From the NCBI RefSeq assembly GCF_040958095.1, contig NC_091160.1, positions 40,832,306 to 40,896,305 on the forward strand: DNA of 64,000 bases, in the 5' to 3' direction. Shown in pieces: positions 10,860 to 23,543 of the stretch. This DNA comes from Procambarus clarkii (taxonomy: Eukaryota > Arthropoda > Malacostraca > Decapoda > Cambaridae). Each line of letters opens with the position of its first letter. Positions within the stretch are counted from its first letter, which is position 1. A program made the position numbers and the translations under genes. The notes under the pieces are model-generated. The model saw nothing but the letters and a program-made list of their open reading frames with translations, was not told where the DNA came from and did not search any database.

Positions 10860-11814
10860 AGTGCCAGGGGAAGATCACAGTGCCAGGGGAAGACCACAGT
10901 GCCAGGGGAAGATCACAGTGCCAGGGGAAGATCACAGTCCCAGGGGAAGATCACAGTCCCAGGGGAAGATCACAGTCCCAGGGGAAGATCACAGTGCCAG
11001 GGAAGATCACAGTGTCAGGGGAAGACCACAGTGTCAGGGGAAGATCACAGTGCAAGGGGAAGACAACAGTGCCAGGGGAAGATCACAGTGTCAGGGGAAG
11101 ACAACAGTGCCAGGGGAAGATCACAGTGTCAGGGGAAGACCACAGTGTCAGGGGAAGATCACAGTGCCAGGGGAAGACAACAGTCCAGGGGAAGACAACA
11201 GTGCCAGGGTAAGACCACAGTGTCAGGGGAAAATCACAGTGCAAGGGGAAGACAACAGTGCCAGGGGAAGATCACAGTGTCAGGGGAAGACAACAGTGCC
11301 ATGGGAAGATCACAGTGTCAGGGGAAGACCACAGTGTCAGGGGAAGATCACAGTGCCAGGGGAAGACAACAGTCCAGGGGAAGACAACAGTGCCAGGGGA
11401 AGATCACAGTGTCAGGGGAAGACAACAGTGCCAGGGGAAGATCACAGTGTCAGGGGAAGATCACAGTGCCTAGGGGAAGATCACAGTGTCAGGGGAAGAT
11501 CACAGTGCCAGGGGAAGATCACAGTGCCAGGGAAGTTCACAGTGCCAGGGGAAGATCACAGTGCCAGGGAAGATCACAGTGCCAGGGGAAGATCACAGTG
11601 CCAGGGGAAGATCACAGTGCCAGGGGAAGACCACAGTGCCACGGGAAGATCACAGTGCCAGGGAAGATCACAGTGCCAGGGGAAGATCACAGTGCCAGGG
11701 GAAGATCACAGTGCCAGGGGAAGATCACAGTGCCAGGGGAAGATCACAGTGCCAGGGGAAGATCACAGTGCCAGGGGAAGATCACAGTGCCAGGGGAAGA
11801 TCACAGTGCCAGGC
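10860..11814. repeat. 19-bp minisatellite, ggaagatcac subfamily
   Basis: About 50 copies of agtgccaggggaagatcac continue the previous array without a break. Two changes (gag to aag, cc to tc) separate the subfamilies, and mixed units occur only near the boundary. Shortened copies at 11190 and 11370 (aacagtccaggg) recur in a repeating block, evidence of higher-order copying. Confidence 0.97.
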
Positions 11815-11888
11815 GAAATTAACTTCCTTGGGTTTAATTAGCGGTGGAGGAGCGGTCGTTGTGACGGGGATTTTAGGAGGACGGTGGC
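11815..11888. other. Short spacer between arrays
   Basis: About 74 bp of non-repetitive sequence, including aattaacttccttgggttta, separates a purine-rich from a C-rich array. Confidence 0.6.
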
Positions 11889-14800
11889 CCTCCCAGCCTC
11901 CCAGCCTCCCAGCCTCCCAGCCAGCCTCCCAGCCTCCCAGCCTCCCAGCCAGCCTCCAAGCCAGCCTCCAAGCCAGCCTCCCAGCCTCCCAGCCAGCCTC
12001 CCAGCCAGCCTCCCAGCCAGCCTCCCAGCCTCCCAGCCAGCCTCCCAGCCAGCCTCCCAGCCAGCCTAAAAGCCAGCTTCCCAGCCTCCCAGCCAGCCTC
12101 CCAGCCAGCCTCCCAGCCAGCCTCCCAGCCTACCAGCCAGCCTCCCAGCCAGCCTCCCAGCCAGCCTCCCAGCCAGCCTCCCAGCCAGCCTCCCAGCCAG
12201 CCTCCCAGCCAGCCTCCCAGCCAGCCTCCCAGCCAGCCTCCCAGCCTCCCAGCCAGCCTCCCAGCCAGCCTCCCAGCCAGCCTCCCAGCCTCCCAGCCAG
12301 CCTCCCAGCCAGCCTCCCAGCCTCCCAGCCAGCCTCCCAGCCAGCCTCCCAGCCAGCCTCCCAGCCTCCCAGCCAGCCTCCCAGCCTCCCAGCCAGCCTC
12401 CCAGCCAGCCTCCCAGCCTCCCAGCCAGCCTCCCAGCCAGCCTCCCAGCCAGCCTCCCAGCCAGCCTCCCAGCCAGCCTCCCAGCCTCCCAGCCAGCCTC
12501 CCAGCCAGCCTCCCAGCCAGCCTCCCAGCCTCCCAGCCAGCCTCCCAGCCAGCCTCCCAGCCAGCCTCCCAGCCAGCCTCCCAGCCTCCCAGCCAGCCTC
12601 CCAGCCAGCCTCCCAGCCAGCCTCCCAGCTTCCCAGCCAGCCTCCCAGCCAGCCTCCCAGCCAGCCTCCCAGCCAGCCTCCCAGCCTCCCAGCCAGCCTC
12701 CCAGCCTCCCAGCCTCACAGCCAGCCTCCCAGCCAGCCTCCCAGCCAGCCTCCCAGCCAGCCTCCTAGCCAGCCTCCCAGCCTCACAGCCAGCCTCCCAG
12801 CCTCCGAGCCTCACAGCCATCCTCCCAGCCTCACAGCCAGCCTCCCAGCCTCACAGCCAGCCTCCCAGCCTCCCACCCTCACAGCCAGCCTCCCAGCCTC
12901 ACAGCCAGCCTCCCAGCCAGCCTCCCAGCCAGCCTCCCAGCCTCCCAGCCAGCCTCCCAGCCTCCCAGCCAGCCTCCCAGCCAGCCTCCCAGCCAGCCTC
13001 CCAGCCTCCCAGCCTTTCAGCCTCCCAGCCTTTCAGCCTCCCAGCCAGCCTCCCACCCTCCCAGCCAGCCTCCCAGCCAGCCTCCCAGCCTCTCAGCCTC
13101 CCAGCCAGCCTCCCAGCCAGCCTCCCAGCCAGCCTCCCAGCCAGCCTCCCAGCAAGCCTCCCAGCCTCCCAGCCAGCCTCCCAGCCTCCCAGCCAGCCTC
13201 CCAGCCAGCCTCCCAGCCAGCCTCCCAGCCAGCCTCCCAGCCTCCCAGCCAGCCTCCCAGCCAGCCTCCCAGCCTCCCAGCCTCCCAGCCTCACAGCCAG
13301 CCTCCCAGCCAGCCTCCCAGCCTCCCAGCCTCCCAGCCTCACAGCCAGCCTCCCAGCCAGCCTCCCAGCCAGCCTCCTAGCCAGCCTCCCAGCCTCACAG
13401 CCAGCCTCCCAGCCTCCGAGCCTCACAGCCATCCTCCCAACCTCACAGCCAGCCTCCCAGCCTCACAGCCAGCCTCCCAGCCTCCCAGCCTCACAGCCAG
13501 CCTCCCAGCCTCACAGCCAGCCTCCCAGCCTCCCAGCCAGCCTCCCAGCCTCCCAGCCAGCCTCCCAGCCTCCCAGCCTTTCAGCCTCCCAGCCAGCCTC
13601 CCACCCTCCCAGCCAGCCTCCCAGCCAGCCTCCCACCCTCCCAGCCAGCCTCCCAGCCTCCCAGCCTCTCAGCCTCCCAGCCAGCCTCCCAGCCAGCCTC
13701 CCAGCCAGCCTCCCAGCCTCCCAGCCTCCCAGCAAGCCTCCCAGCCTCCCAGCCAGCCTCCCAGCCTCCCAGCCAGCCTCCCAGCCAGCCTCCAAGCCTA
13801 CCCAGCCAGCCTCCCAGCCTCCCAGCCAGCCTCCCAGCCAGCCAACCAGCCTACCAGCCAGCCTCCCAGCCTCCCAGCCAGCCTCCCAGCCTCCCAGCTA
13901 GCCTCCTAACCATCCTCTCAGCCTCCCAGCCAGCCTCCCAGCCAGCCTCCCAGCAGCCTCCCAGCCAGCGTCCCAGCCTCACAGCCTCCCAGCCAGCCTC
14001 CCAGCCTCCCAGCTAGCCTCCTAGCCATCCTCTCAGACTCCCAGTCAGCCTTCCAGCCAGCCTCCCAGCCTTCCAGCCTCACAGCCCTCCCAGCCAGCCT
14101 CCCAGCCAGCCTCTCAGCCTCCCAGCCAGCCTCACAGCCTCCCAGCCAGCCTTCCAGCCTCCCAGCCTCCCAGCCAGCCTCCCAGCCAGCCTCCCAGCCA
14201 GCCTCCCAGCCTCCCAGCCAGCCTCACAACCTCCCAGCCAGCTTCCTAGCCTCACAGCCTCCTAGCCAGCCTCCCAGCCTCACAGCCATCCTCCCAGCCA
14301 TCCTCCCAGCCTTCCAGCCAGCATCCCAGCCTCCCAGCCAGCCTCACAACCTCCCAGCCTCCCAGCCAGCTTCCCAGCCAGCCTCCCAGCCAGCCTCACA
14401 GCCTCCCAGCCAGCCTCCCAGCCTCCCAGCCAGCCTCACAGCCTCCCAGCCTCCCAGCCAGCCTCCCAGCCAGCCTCCCAGCCAGCCTCCCAGCCAGCCT
14501 CCCAGCCAGCCTCACAGACTCCTAGCCAGCCTCCCAGCCAGCCTCCCAGCCTCCCAGCCTTTCAGCCTCCCACCCAGCCTCCCAGCCTCCCAGCCTCTCA
14601 GCCTCCCAGCCAGCCTCCCAGCCAGCCTCCCAGCCTCCCAGCCTCCCAGCCAGCCTCCCAGCCTCCCAGCCTCCCAGCAAGCCTCCCAGCCTCCCAGCCA
14701 GCCTCCCAGCCAGCCTCCCAGCCTCCCAGCCAGCCTCCCAGCCAGACTCCCAGCCTCCCAGCCAGCCTCCCAGCCTCCCAGCCAGCCTCCCAGCCTCCCA

Positions 14801-17800
14801 GCCAGCCTCCCAGCCTCCCAGCCAGCCTCCCAGCCTCCCAGCCTCACAGCCAGCCTCCCAGCCAGCCTCCCAGCCAGCCTCCCAGCCAGCCTCCTAGCCA
14901 GCCTCCCAGCCTCACAGCCAGCCTCCCAGCCTCCGAGCCTCACAGCCATCCTCCCAGCCTCACAGCCAGCCTCCCAGCCTCCCACCTTCACAGCCAGCCT
15001 CCCAGCCTCACAGCCAGCCTCCCAGCCTCCCAGCCAGCCTCCCAGCCTCCCAGCCAGCCTCCCAGCCAGCTTCCCAGCCTCCCAGCCTTTCAGCCTCCCA
15101 GCCTCCCAGCCAGCCTCCCAGCCAGCCTCCCAGCCTCCCAGCCTCTCAGCCTCCCAGCCAGCCTCCCAGCCAGCCTCCCAGCCAGCCTCCAGCCTCCCAG
15201 CCTCCCAGCAAGCCTTCCAGCCTCCCAGCCAGCCTCCCAGCCAGCCTCCCAGCCAGCCTCCCAGCCAGCCTCCCAGCCTCCCAGCCAGCCTCCCAGCCTC
15301 CCAGCCAGCCTCCCAGCCAGCCAACCAGCCTACCAGCCAGCCTCCCTAGCCAGCCTCCCAGCCTCCCAGCTAGCCTCCTAACTATCCTCTCAGCCTCCCA
15401 GCCAGCCTCCCAGCCAGCCTCCCAGCCTCCCAGCCAGCGTCCCAGCCTCACAGCCTCCCAGCCAGCCTCCCAGCCTCCCAGCTAGCCTCCTAGCCATCCT
15501 CTCAGCCTCCCAGTCAGCCTCCCAGCCAGCCTCCCAGCCTTCCAGCCTCACAGCCTCCCAGCCAGCCTCCCAGCCAGCCTCTCAGCCTCCCAGCCAGCCT
15601 CACAGCCTCCCAGCCAGCCTTCCAGCCTCCCAGCCTCCCAGCCAGCCTTCCAGCCAGCCTCCCAGCCTCCCAGCCAGCCTCACAACCTCCCAGCCAGCTT
15701 CCTAGCCTCACAGCCTCCGAGCCAGCCTCCCAGCCTCACAGCCATCCTCCCAGCCAGCCTCCCAGCCTTCCAGCCAGCATCCCAGCCTCCCAGCCAGCCT
15801 CACAACCTCCCAGCCTCCCAGCCAGCTTCCCAGCCAGCCTCCCAGCCAGCCTCACAGCCTCCCAGCCTCCCAGCCAGCCTCCCAGCCTCCCAGCCAGCCT
15901 CACAGCCTCCCAGCCTCCCAGCCAGCCTCCCAGCCAGCCTCCCAGCCAGCCTCCCAGCCTCCCAGCCAGCCTCCCAGCCAGCCTCCCAGCCAGCCTCCCA
16001 GCCAGCCTCCCAGCCAGCCAGCCTCCCAGCATCACAGCCTTCCAGCCAGCCTCCCAGCCAGCCTCCCAGCCACCCTCCCAGCCTCACGGCCTCGCAGCCA
16101 GTCTCAAAGCCTCCCAGCCAGCCTCCCAGCCAGCCTCCCAGCCTCACAGCCTCCCAGCCAGCCTCCCAGCCAGCCTCCCAGCCTCACAGCCTCCCAGCCA
16201 GCCTCCCAGCTTCCCAGCCAGCCTCCCAGCCTCACAGCCTCCCAGACTCACAGCCTCCTAGCCAGCCTCCCAGCCTCCCAGCCAGCCTCCTTGCCAGCCA
16301 GCCTCCCAGCCACACAGCCTCCCAGTCAGCCTCCCAGCCTGCCTCCCAGCCAGCCTCCCAGCCAGCCTCCCAACCAGCCTCCCAGCCAGCCTCCCAGCTA
16401 GCCTCCCAGCCATCCTCTCAGCCTTCCAGCCTCACAGTCTCCCAGCCTCCCAGCCAGCCTCCCAGCCTGCCTCCCAGCCAGCCTCCCAGTTAGCCTACCA
16501 ACCAGCCTCCCAGCCAGCCTCCCAGCCTCCCAGCTAGCCTCCCACCCAGCCTCCCAGCCTTCCAGCCTCACAGCCAGCCTCCCAGCCAGCCTCCCAGCCA
16601 GCCTCTCAGCCTCCCAGCCAGCCTCACAGACTCCTAGCCAGCCTCCCAGCCAGCCTCTCAGCCTCCCAGCCAGCCTCACAGCCTCCCAGCCAGCCTCCCA
16701 GACTTCCAGCCAGCCTCCCAGCCAGCCTCCCAGCCTCCCAGCCAGCCTCCCAGCCAGCCTCACAACCTCCTAGCCTCCCAGCCAGCCTCCCAGCCTCCCA
16801 GCCAGCCTCACAGCCTCCCAGCCAGCCTCTCAGCCAGCCTCCCAGCCTCCCAGCCAGCCTCCCAGCCAGCCTCCCAGCCAGCCTCCCAGCCAGCCAGCCT
16901 CCCAGCCTTCCAGCCAGCCTCCCAGCCAGCCTCCCAGCCAGCCTCAAAGCCTCCCGGCCAGCCTCAAAGCCTCCCAGCCAGCCTCCCAGCCAGCCTCCCA
17001 GCCTCACAGCCTCCCAGCCAGCCTCCCAGCCAGCCAGCCTCCCAGCCTTCCAGCCAGCCTCCCAGCCAGCCTCCCAGCCAGCCTCCCAGCCAGCCTCAAA
17101 GCCTCCCAGCGAGCCTCCCAGCCTCACAGCCTCCCAGCCAGCCTCCCAGCTTCCCAGCCAGCCTCCCAGCCTCACAGCCTCCCAGCCTCCTAGCCAGCCT
17201 CCCAGCCTCCTAGCCAGCCTCCCAGCCTCCCAGCCAGCCTCCTAGCCAGCCAGCCTCCCAGCCTCACAGCCTCCCAGCCAGCCTCCCCGCCTCCCAGCCT
17301 GCCTCCCAGCCAGCCTCCCAGCCAGCCTCCCAACCAGCCTCCCAGCCAGCCTCCCAGCCTCCCAGCTAGCCTCCCAGCCATCCTCTCAGCCTTCCAGCCT
17401 CACAGCCTCCCAGCCTCCCAGCCAGCCTCCCAGCCTGCCTCCCAGCCAGCCTCCCAGTTAGCCTCCCAACCATCCTCCCAGCCAGCCTCCCAGCCTCCCA
17501 GCTAGCCTCCCAGCCAGCCTCCCAGCCTTCCAGCCTCACAGCCAGCCTCCCAGCCAGCCTCCCAGCCAGCCTCTCAGCCTCCCAGCCAGCCTCACAGCCT
17601 CCCAGCCTCCCAGCCAGCCTCCCAGCCTCCCAGCTAGCCTTCCAGCCTCCCAGCCAGCCTCACAGCCTCCCAGCCAGCCTCCCAGCCTCCCAGCCAGTCT
17701 CCTATTCTCACAGCCTCCTAGCCAGCCTCCCAGCCTCACAGCCAGCCTCCCAGCCAGCCTCCCAGTCTCACAGCCAGCCTCACAGCCAGCCTCACAGCCA

Positions 17801-19963
17801 GCCTCACAGCCAGCCTCCCAGCCTCACAGCCAGCCTCACAGCCAGCCTCCCAGCCTCACAGCCAGCCTCCCAGCCAGCCTCCCAGCCTCACAGCCAGCCT
17901 CCCAGCCTCCCAGTCAGACTCCCAGCCTCACAGCCAGCCTCCCAGCCTCCCAGCCAGCCACCCAGCCTCACAGCCAGCCTCCCAGATTCACAGCCAGCCT
18001 CACAGCCAGCCTCCCAGCCTCACAGCGAGCCTCCCAGCCAGCCTCCCAGCCTCACAGCCAGCCTCCCAGCCAGCCTCCCAGCCTCACGGCCTCCCAGCCT
18101 CCCAGCCTCACAGCCTCCCAGCCTCCCAGCCAGCCTCCCAGCCAGCCTCCCAGCCTCACAGCCTCCCAGCCAGCCTACCAGCCAACCTCCCAGCCTCACA
18201 GCCTCCCAGCCAGCCTCCCAGCCAGCCTCCCAGCCAGCCAGCCTCCAAGCCTCACAGCCTCCCAGCCAGCCTCCCAGCCAGCCTCCCAGCCAGCCAGCCT
18301 CCCAGCCTCACAGCCTCCCAGCCAGCCTCCCAGCCTCCCAGCCAGCCTCACAGCCTCACGGCCTCCCAGCCAGCCTCCCAGCCTCCCAGCCAGCCTCCCA
18401 GCCAGCCAGCCTCCCAGTCTCACAGCCTCCCAGCCTCACAGCCTCCCAGCCAGCCTCCCAGCCTCCCAGCCAGCCTCCCAGCCAGCCAGCCTCCCAGCTT
18501 CCCAGCCAGCCTCCCAGCCAGCCAGCCTCCCAGCCTCCCAGCCAGCCTCCCAGCATACCTCCCAGCTTCACAGCCTCCCAGCCAGCCTCCCAGCCTCCCA
18601 CCCAGCCTCCTAGCCAGCCTCCCAGCCAGCCTCCCAGCCAGTCTCCCAGCCAGCCTCCCAGCAAGCCTCCCAACCAGCCTCCCAGCCAGCCTCCCACCCA
18701 GCCTCCCAGCCTCCCAGCCAGCCTCCCAGCCTCCCGGCAGGCCTCCCAGCCTCCCAGCCTCCCAAACAGCCTCCCAGCCAGCCTCTCAGCTCCCAGCCAG
18801 CCTCCTAGCCAGCCTCCCAGCCTCCCAACCAGCCTCCAAGCTTCCTAGCCAGCCTCCAGGCCTCGCAGCCAGCCTCCTAGCCAGCCTCCCAGCCTCCCAG
18901 CCAGCCTCCCAGCCAGCCTCCCAGCCAGCCTCTCAGCCAGCCTCCCAGCCAGCCTCCCAGCCTCCCAGCCAGCTTCCCAAGCCTCCCAGCCAGCCTCCCA
19001 GCCAGCCTCCCAGCCTCCCAGCCAGCTTCCCAAGCCTCCCAGCCAGCCTCCCAGCCAGCCTCCCAGCCAGCCTCCCAGCCTCCCGGCAGGCCTCCCAGCC
19101 TCCCAGCCAGCCTCCTAGCCAGCCTCCCAGCCCCCAGGCCTCCCAGCCTCCCAGACTCCAGACCTCCCAGCCTCCTAGCCAGCCTCCCAGCCAGCCTCCC
19201 AGCCTCCCAGCCTCCAGGCCTCCCAGCCAGCCTCCCAGCCAGCCTCTCAGCTCCCAGCCAGCCTCCTAGCCAGCCTCCCAGCCTCCCAACCAGCCTCCAA
19301 GCTTCCTAGCCAGCCTCCAGGCCTCGCAGCCAGCCTCCTAGCCAGCCTCTCAGCCAGCCTCTCAGCCAGCCTCCCAGCCAGCCTCCCAGCCTCCCAGCCA
19401 GCCTCCCAGCCAGCCTCCCAGCCAGCCTCCCAGCCAGCCTCCCAGCCTCCCAGCCAGCCTCTCAGCCAGCCTCCCAGCCAGCCTCCCAGCCTCCCAGCCA
19501 GCCTCCAAGCCTCCCAGCCTCCCAGCCTACTAGCGAGCCTCCCAGCCTCCCAGCCTACTAGCGAGCCTCCCAGCCTCCCAGCTAGGCTCCAAGCCTCCCA
19601 GCATCCCAGCCTTCCAGCAAGCCTCCCAGCCAGCATATAGGCTTCCCAGCCTCCCAGCCAGCCTCCCAGCCAGCATATAGGCCTCCCAGCCTCCCAGCCA
19701 GCCTCCCAGCCAGCCTCCCAGCCAGCCTCCCAGCCAGCATATAGGCCTCCCAGCCTCCCAGCCAGCCTCCAAGCCTCCCAGCCAGCCTCCAAGCCTCCCA
19801 GCCTCCCAGCCAGCCTCCAAGCCTCCAGGCCTCCCAGCCAGCCTCCCAGCCAGCCTCCCAGCTAGCCTCCCAGCCAGCCTTCCAGCCTCCCAGCCTCCCA
19901 GCCAGCCTCCCAGCCAGCCTCCCAGCCAGCCTCCCAGCCAGCCTCCCAGCCAGCCTCACAGCC
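11889..19963. repeat. 8/12-bp C-rich minisatellite, 8 kb
   Basis: The array mixes cagcctcc (8 bp) and cagccagcctcc (12 bp) in irregular order. Variants include tcacagcc, ctagcc, tttcagcc and, at 19630-19745, three copies of gccagcatatagg. Divergence rises after about 13900. Marker phrases recur at long spacing (cctccgagcctcacagccat at 12801, 13413 and 14930), showing duplications of 0.6 and 1.5 kb. Pro/Ser/Ala/Gln-rich frames on plus and Gly/Trp/Arg/Leu-rich frames on minus result from the stop-free units. Confidence 0.98.
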
Positions 19964-19965
19964 TT

Positions 19966-22900
19966 GGTGGCAGGGAGGGTGGTGGAGGGGCGTGGCAGGG
20001 AGGGTGGTGGAGGGGCGTGGCAGGGAGGGTGGTGGTGGAGGGGCGTGGCAGGGAGGGTGATGGAGAGGCGTGATGCAGGGAGGGTGGTGGAGGGGCGTGG
20101 CAGGGAGGGTGGTGGTGGAGGGGCGTGGCAGGGAGGGTGGTGGAGGAGGGGCGTGGCAGGGAGGGTGGTGGTGGAGGGGCGTGGCAGGGAGGGTGGTGGT
20201 GGAGGGGCGTGGCAGGGAGGGTGGTGGTGGAGGGGCGTGGCAGGGAGGGGGGTGGTGGAGGGGCGTGGCAGGGAGGGAGGGTGGTGGAGGGGCGTGGCAG
20301 GGAGGGTGGTGGTGGAGGGGCGTGGCAGGGAGGGTGATGGAGAGGCGTGGCAGGGAGGGTGGTGGAGGGGCGTGGCAGGGAGGGGGGTGGTGGAGGGGCG
20401 TGGCAGGGAGGGTGGTGGTGGAGGGGCGTTGCAGGGAGGGTGGTGGTGGAGGGGCGTGGCAGGGAGGGTGGTGGTGGAGAGGCGTGGCAGGGAGGGTGGT
20501 GGTGGAGGGGCGTGGCAGGGAGGGTGGTGGTGGAGGGGCGTGGCAGGGAGGGTGGTGGTGGAGGGGCGTGGTAGGGAGGGTGGTGGTGGAGAGGCGTGGC
20601 AGGGAGGGGGGTGGTGGAGGGGCGTGGCAGGGAGGGTGGTGGTGGAGGGGCGTGGCAGGGAGGGTGGTGGTGGAGGGGCGTGGCAGGGAGGGTGGTGGTG
20701 GAGGGGCGTGGCAGGGAGGGTGGTGGTGGAGGGGCGTGGCAGGGAGGGTGATGGAGAGGCGTGGCAGGGAGGGTGGTGAAGGGGCGTGGCAGGGAGGGGG
20801 GTGGTGGAGGGGCGTGGCTAGGGAGGATGGTGGTGGAGGGGCGTGGCAGGGAGGGTGGTGGTGGAGGGGCGTGGCAGGGAGGGGGGTGGTGGAGGGGCGT
20901 GGCAGGGAGGGTGGTGGTGGAGGGGCGTGGCAGGGAGGGTGGTGGTGGAGGGGCGTGGCAGGGAGGGTGGTGGTGGAGGGGCGTGGCAGGGAGGGTGGTG
21001 GTGGAGGGGCGTGGCAGGGAGGGTAGTAGATGGGCGTGGCAGGGAGGGTGGTGGTGGAGGGGCGTGGCAGGGAGGGAGGGTGGTGGAGGGGCGTGGCAGG
21101 GAGGGTGGTGGTGGAGGGGCGTGGCAGGGAGGGTGATAGAGAGGCGTGGCAGGGAGGGTGGTGGAGGGGCGTGGCAGGGAGGGGGTGGTGGAGGGGCGTG
21201 GCAGGGAGGGTGGTGGTGGAGGGGCGTGGCAGGGAGGGTGGTGGTGGAGAGGCGTGGCAGGGAGGGAGGGTGGTGGAGGGGCGTGGCAGGGAGGGGATTG
21301 ATGGAGGGGCGTGGCAGGGAGGGTGGTGGTGGAGGGTCGTGGCAGGGAGGGAGGGTGACGTGGAGGGGCGTGGCAGGGAGGGTGGTGGTGGAGGGGCGTG
21401 GCAGGGAGGGGGGTGGTGGAGGGACGTGGCAGGGAGGGTGGTGGTGGAGGGGCGTGGCAGGGAGGGTTGTGGTGGAGAGGCGTGGCTGGGAGGGGGGTGG
21501 TGGAGGGGCATGGCAGGGAGGGGGGTGGTGGAGGGGCGTGGCAGGGAGGGTGGTGGTGGAGGGGCGTGGCAGGGAGGGTGATGTGGAGGGGCGTGGCAGG
21601 GAGGGTGGTGGTGGAGGGGCGTGGCAGGGAGGGTGGTGGTGGAGGGGCGTGGCAGGGAGGGTGGTGGTGGAGAGGCGTGGCAGGGAGGGGGGTGGTGGAG
21701 GGGCGTGGCAGGGAGGGGGTGGTGGAGGGGCGTGGCAGGGAGGGGGGTGGTGGAGGGGCGTGGCAGGGAGGGGGGTGGTGGAGGGGCGTGGCAGGGAGGG
21801 TGGTGATGGAGGGGGTGGAGGGGCGTGGCAGGGAGGGTGATGGAGGGGCGTGGCAGGGAGGGTGGTGGTGGAGGGGCGTGGCAGGGAGGGTGATGGAGGG
21901 GCGTGGCAGGGAGGGTGGTGGTGGAGGGGCGTGGCAGGGAGGGGGTGGAGGAGGGGCGTGGCAGGGAGGCTGGTGGAGGAGGGGCGTGGCAGGGAGGGTG
22001 ATGGAGGGGCGTGGCAGGGAGGGGGGTGGAGGAGGGGCGTGGCAGGGAGGGTGGTGGTGGAGGGGCGTGGCAGGGAGGGTGGTGGTGGAGGGGCGTGGCA
22101 GGGAGGGGGGTGGTGGAGGGGCGTGGCAGGGAGGGTGGTGGTGGAGGGGCGTGGCAGGGAGGGGGGTGGAGGAGGGGCGTGGCAGGGAGGGTGGTGGTGG
22201 AGGGGCGTGGCAGGGAGGGGGGTGGTGGAGGGGCGTGGCAGGGAGGGTGGTGGTGGAGGGGCGTGGCAGGGAGGGTGGTGGTGGAGGGGCGGTGGAGGGG
22301 CGTGGCAGGGAGGGTGGTGGTGGAGGGGCGTGGCAGGGAGGGTGGTGGTGGAGGGGCGTGGCAGGGAGGGTGGTGGTGGAGGGGCGTGGCAGGGAGGGTG
22401 GTGGTGGAGGGGCGTGGCAGGGAGGGTGGTGGTGGAGGGGCGTGGCAGGCAGGGTGGTGGTGGAGGGGCGTGGCAGGGAGGGTGGTGGTGGAGGGGCGTG
22501 GCAGGGAGGGTGGTGGTGGAGGGGCGTGGCAGGGAGGGTGGTGGTGGAGGGGCGTGGCAGGGAGGGTGGTGGTGGAGGGGCGTGGCAGGGAGGGTGGTGG
22601 TGGAGGGGCGTGGCAGGGAGGGGGGTGGTGGAGGGGCGTGGCAGGGAGGGGGGTGGTGGAGGGGCGTGGCAGGGAGGGTGGTGGTGGAGGGGCGTGGCAG
22701 GGAGGGTGGTGGTGGAGGGGCGTGGCAGGGAGGGTGGTGGTGGAGGGGCGTGGCAGGGAGGGTGTTGGTGGAGGGGCGTGGCAGGGAGGGTGGTGGAGGA
22801 GGGGCGTGGCAGGGAGGGTGGTGGAGGAGGGGCGTGGCAGGGAGGGTGGTGGTGGAGGGGCGTGGCAGGGAGGGTGGTGGTGGAGGGGCGTGGCAGGGAG

Positions 22901-23543
22901 GGTGGTGGTGGAGGGGCGTGGCAGGGAGGGTGGTGGTGGAGGGGCGTGGCAGGAAGGGTGGTGGTGGAGGGGCGTGGCAGGGAGGGTGGTGGTGGAGGGG
23001 CGTGGCAGGGAGGGTGGTGGTGGAGGGGCGTGGCAGGGAGGGTGATGGAGGGGCGTGGCAGGGAGGGTGGAGGAGGGGCGTGGCAGGGAGGGTGGTGGTG
23101 GAGGGGCGTGGCAGGGAGGGTGATGGAGGGGCGTGGCAGGGAGGGTGGAGGAGGGGCGTGGCAGGGAGGGTGGTGGTGGAGGGGCGTGGCAGGGAGGGTG
23201 GTGGTGGAGTGGCGTGGCAGGGAGGGGGGTGGAGGAGGGGGGTGGAGGAGGGGCGTGGCAGGGAGGGTGGTGATGGAGGGGCGTGGCAGGGAGGGGGGTG
23301 GGGGAGGGGCGTGGCAGGGAGGGTGGTGGTGGAGGGGCGTGGCAGGGAGGGTGGTGGTGGAGGGGCGTGGCAGGGAGGGGGGTGGAGGAGGGGCGTGGCA
23401 GGGAGGGTGGTGGTGGAGGGGCGTGGCAGGGAGGGTGGTGGTGGAGGGGCGTGGCAGGGAGGGTGGTGGTGGAGGGGAGTGGCAGGGAGGGGGGTGGTGG
23501 AGGGGCGTGGCAGGGAGGGTGGAGGGGCGTGGCAGGGAGGGTG
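19966..23543. repeat. 28-bp G-rich minisatellite
   Basis: About 128 copies of a 28-bp unit containing ggcgtggcagggagggtggt, with 25-bp forms (tgatggagaggcg) and forms with extra or missing ggt. The plus strand has runs such as gggagggtggtggtgg in every unit, enough G tracts for intramolecular quadruplexes throughout. It follows the C-rich array with almost no spacer, reversing strand polarity. Frames up to 1251 codons are repeat artefacts. Confidence 0.98.

Noticed and set aside
7432..11841. Long frames rich in Gly/Arg/Gln/His (plus) and Leu/Trp/Ser/Pro/Cys (minus)
   Set aside because: They are produced by the stop-free 19-bp unit in all frames, with no flanking coding sequence or domain.
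11486..13909. Pro/Ser/Ala/Gln-rich 807-codon frame resembling a mucin or cuticle protein
   Set aside because: It is a translation of the 8/12-bp array. It starts inside the previous array and crosses a spacer, with no signal peptide or unique domain.
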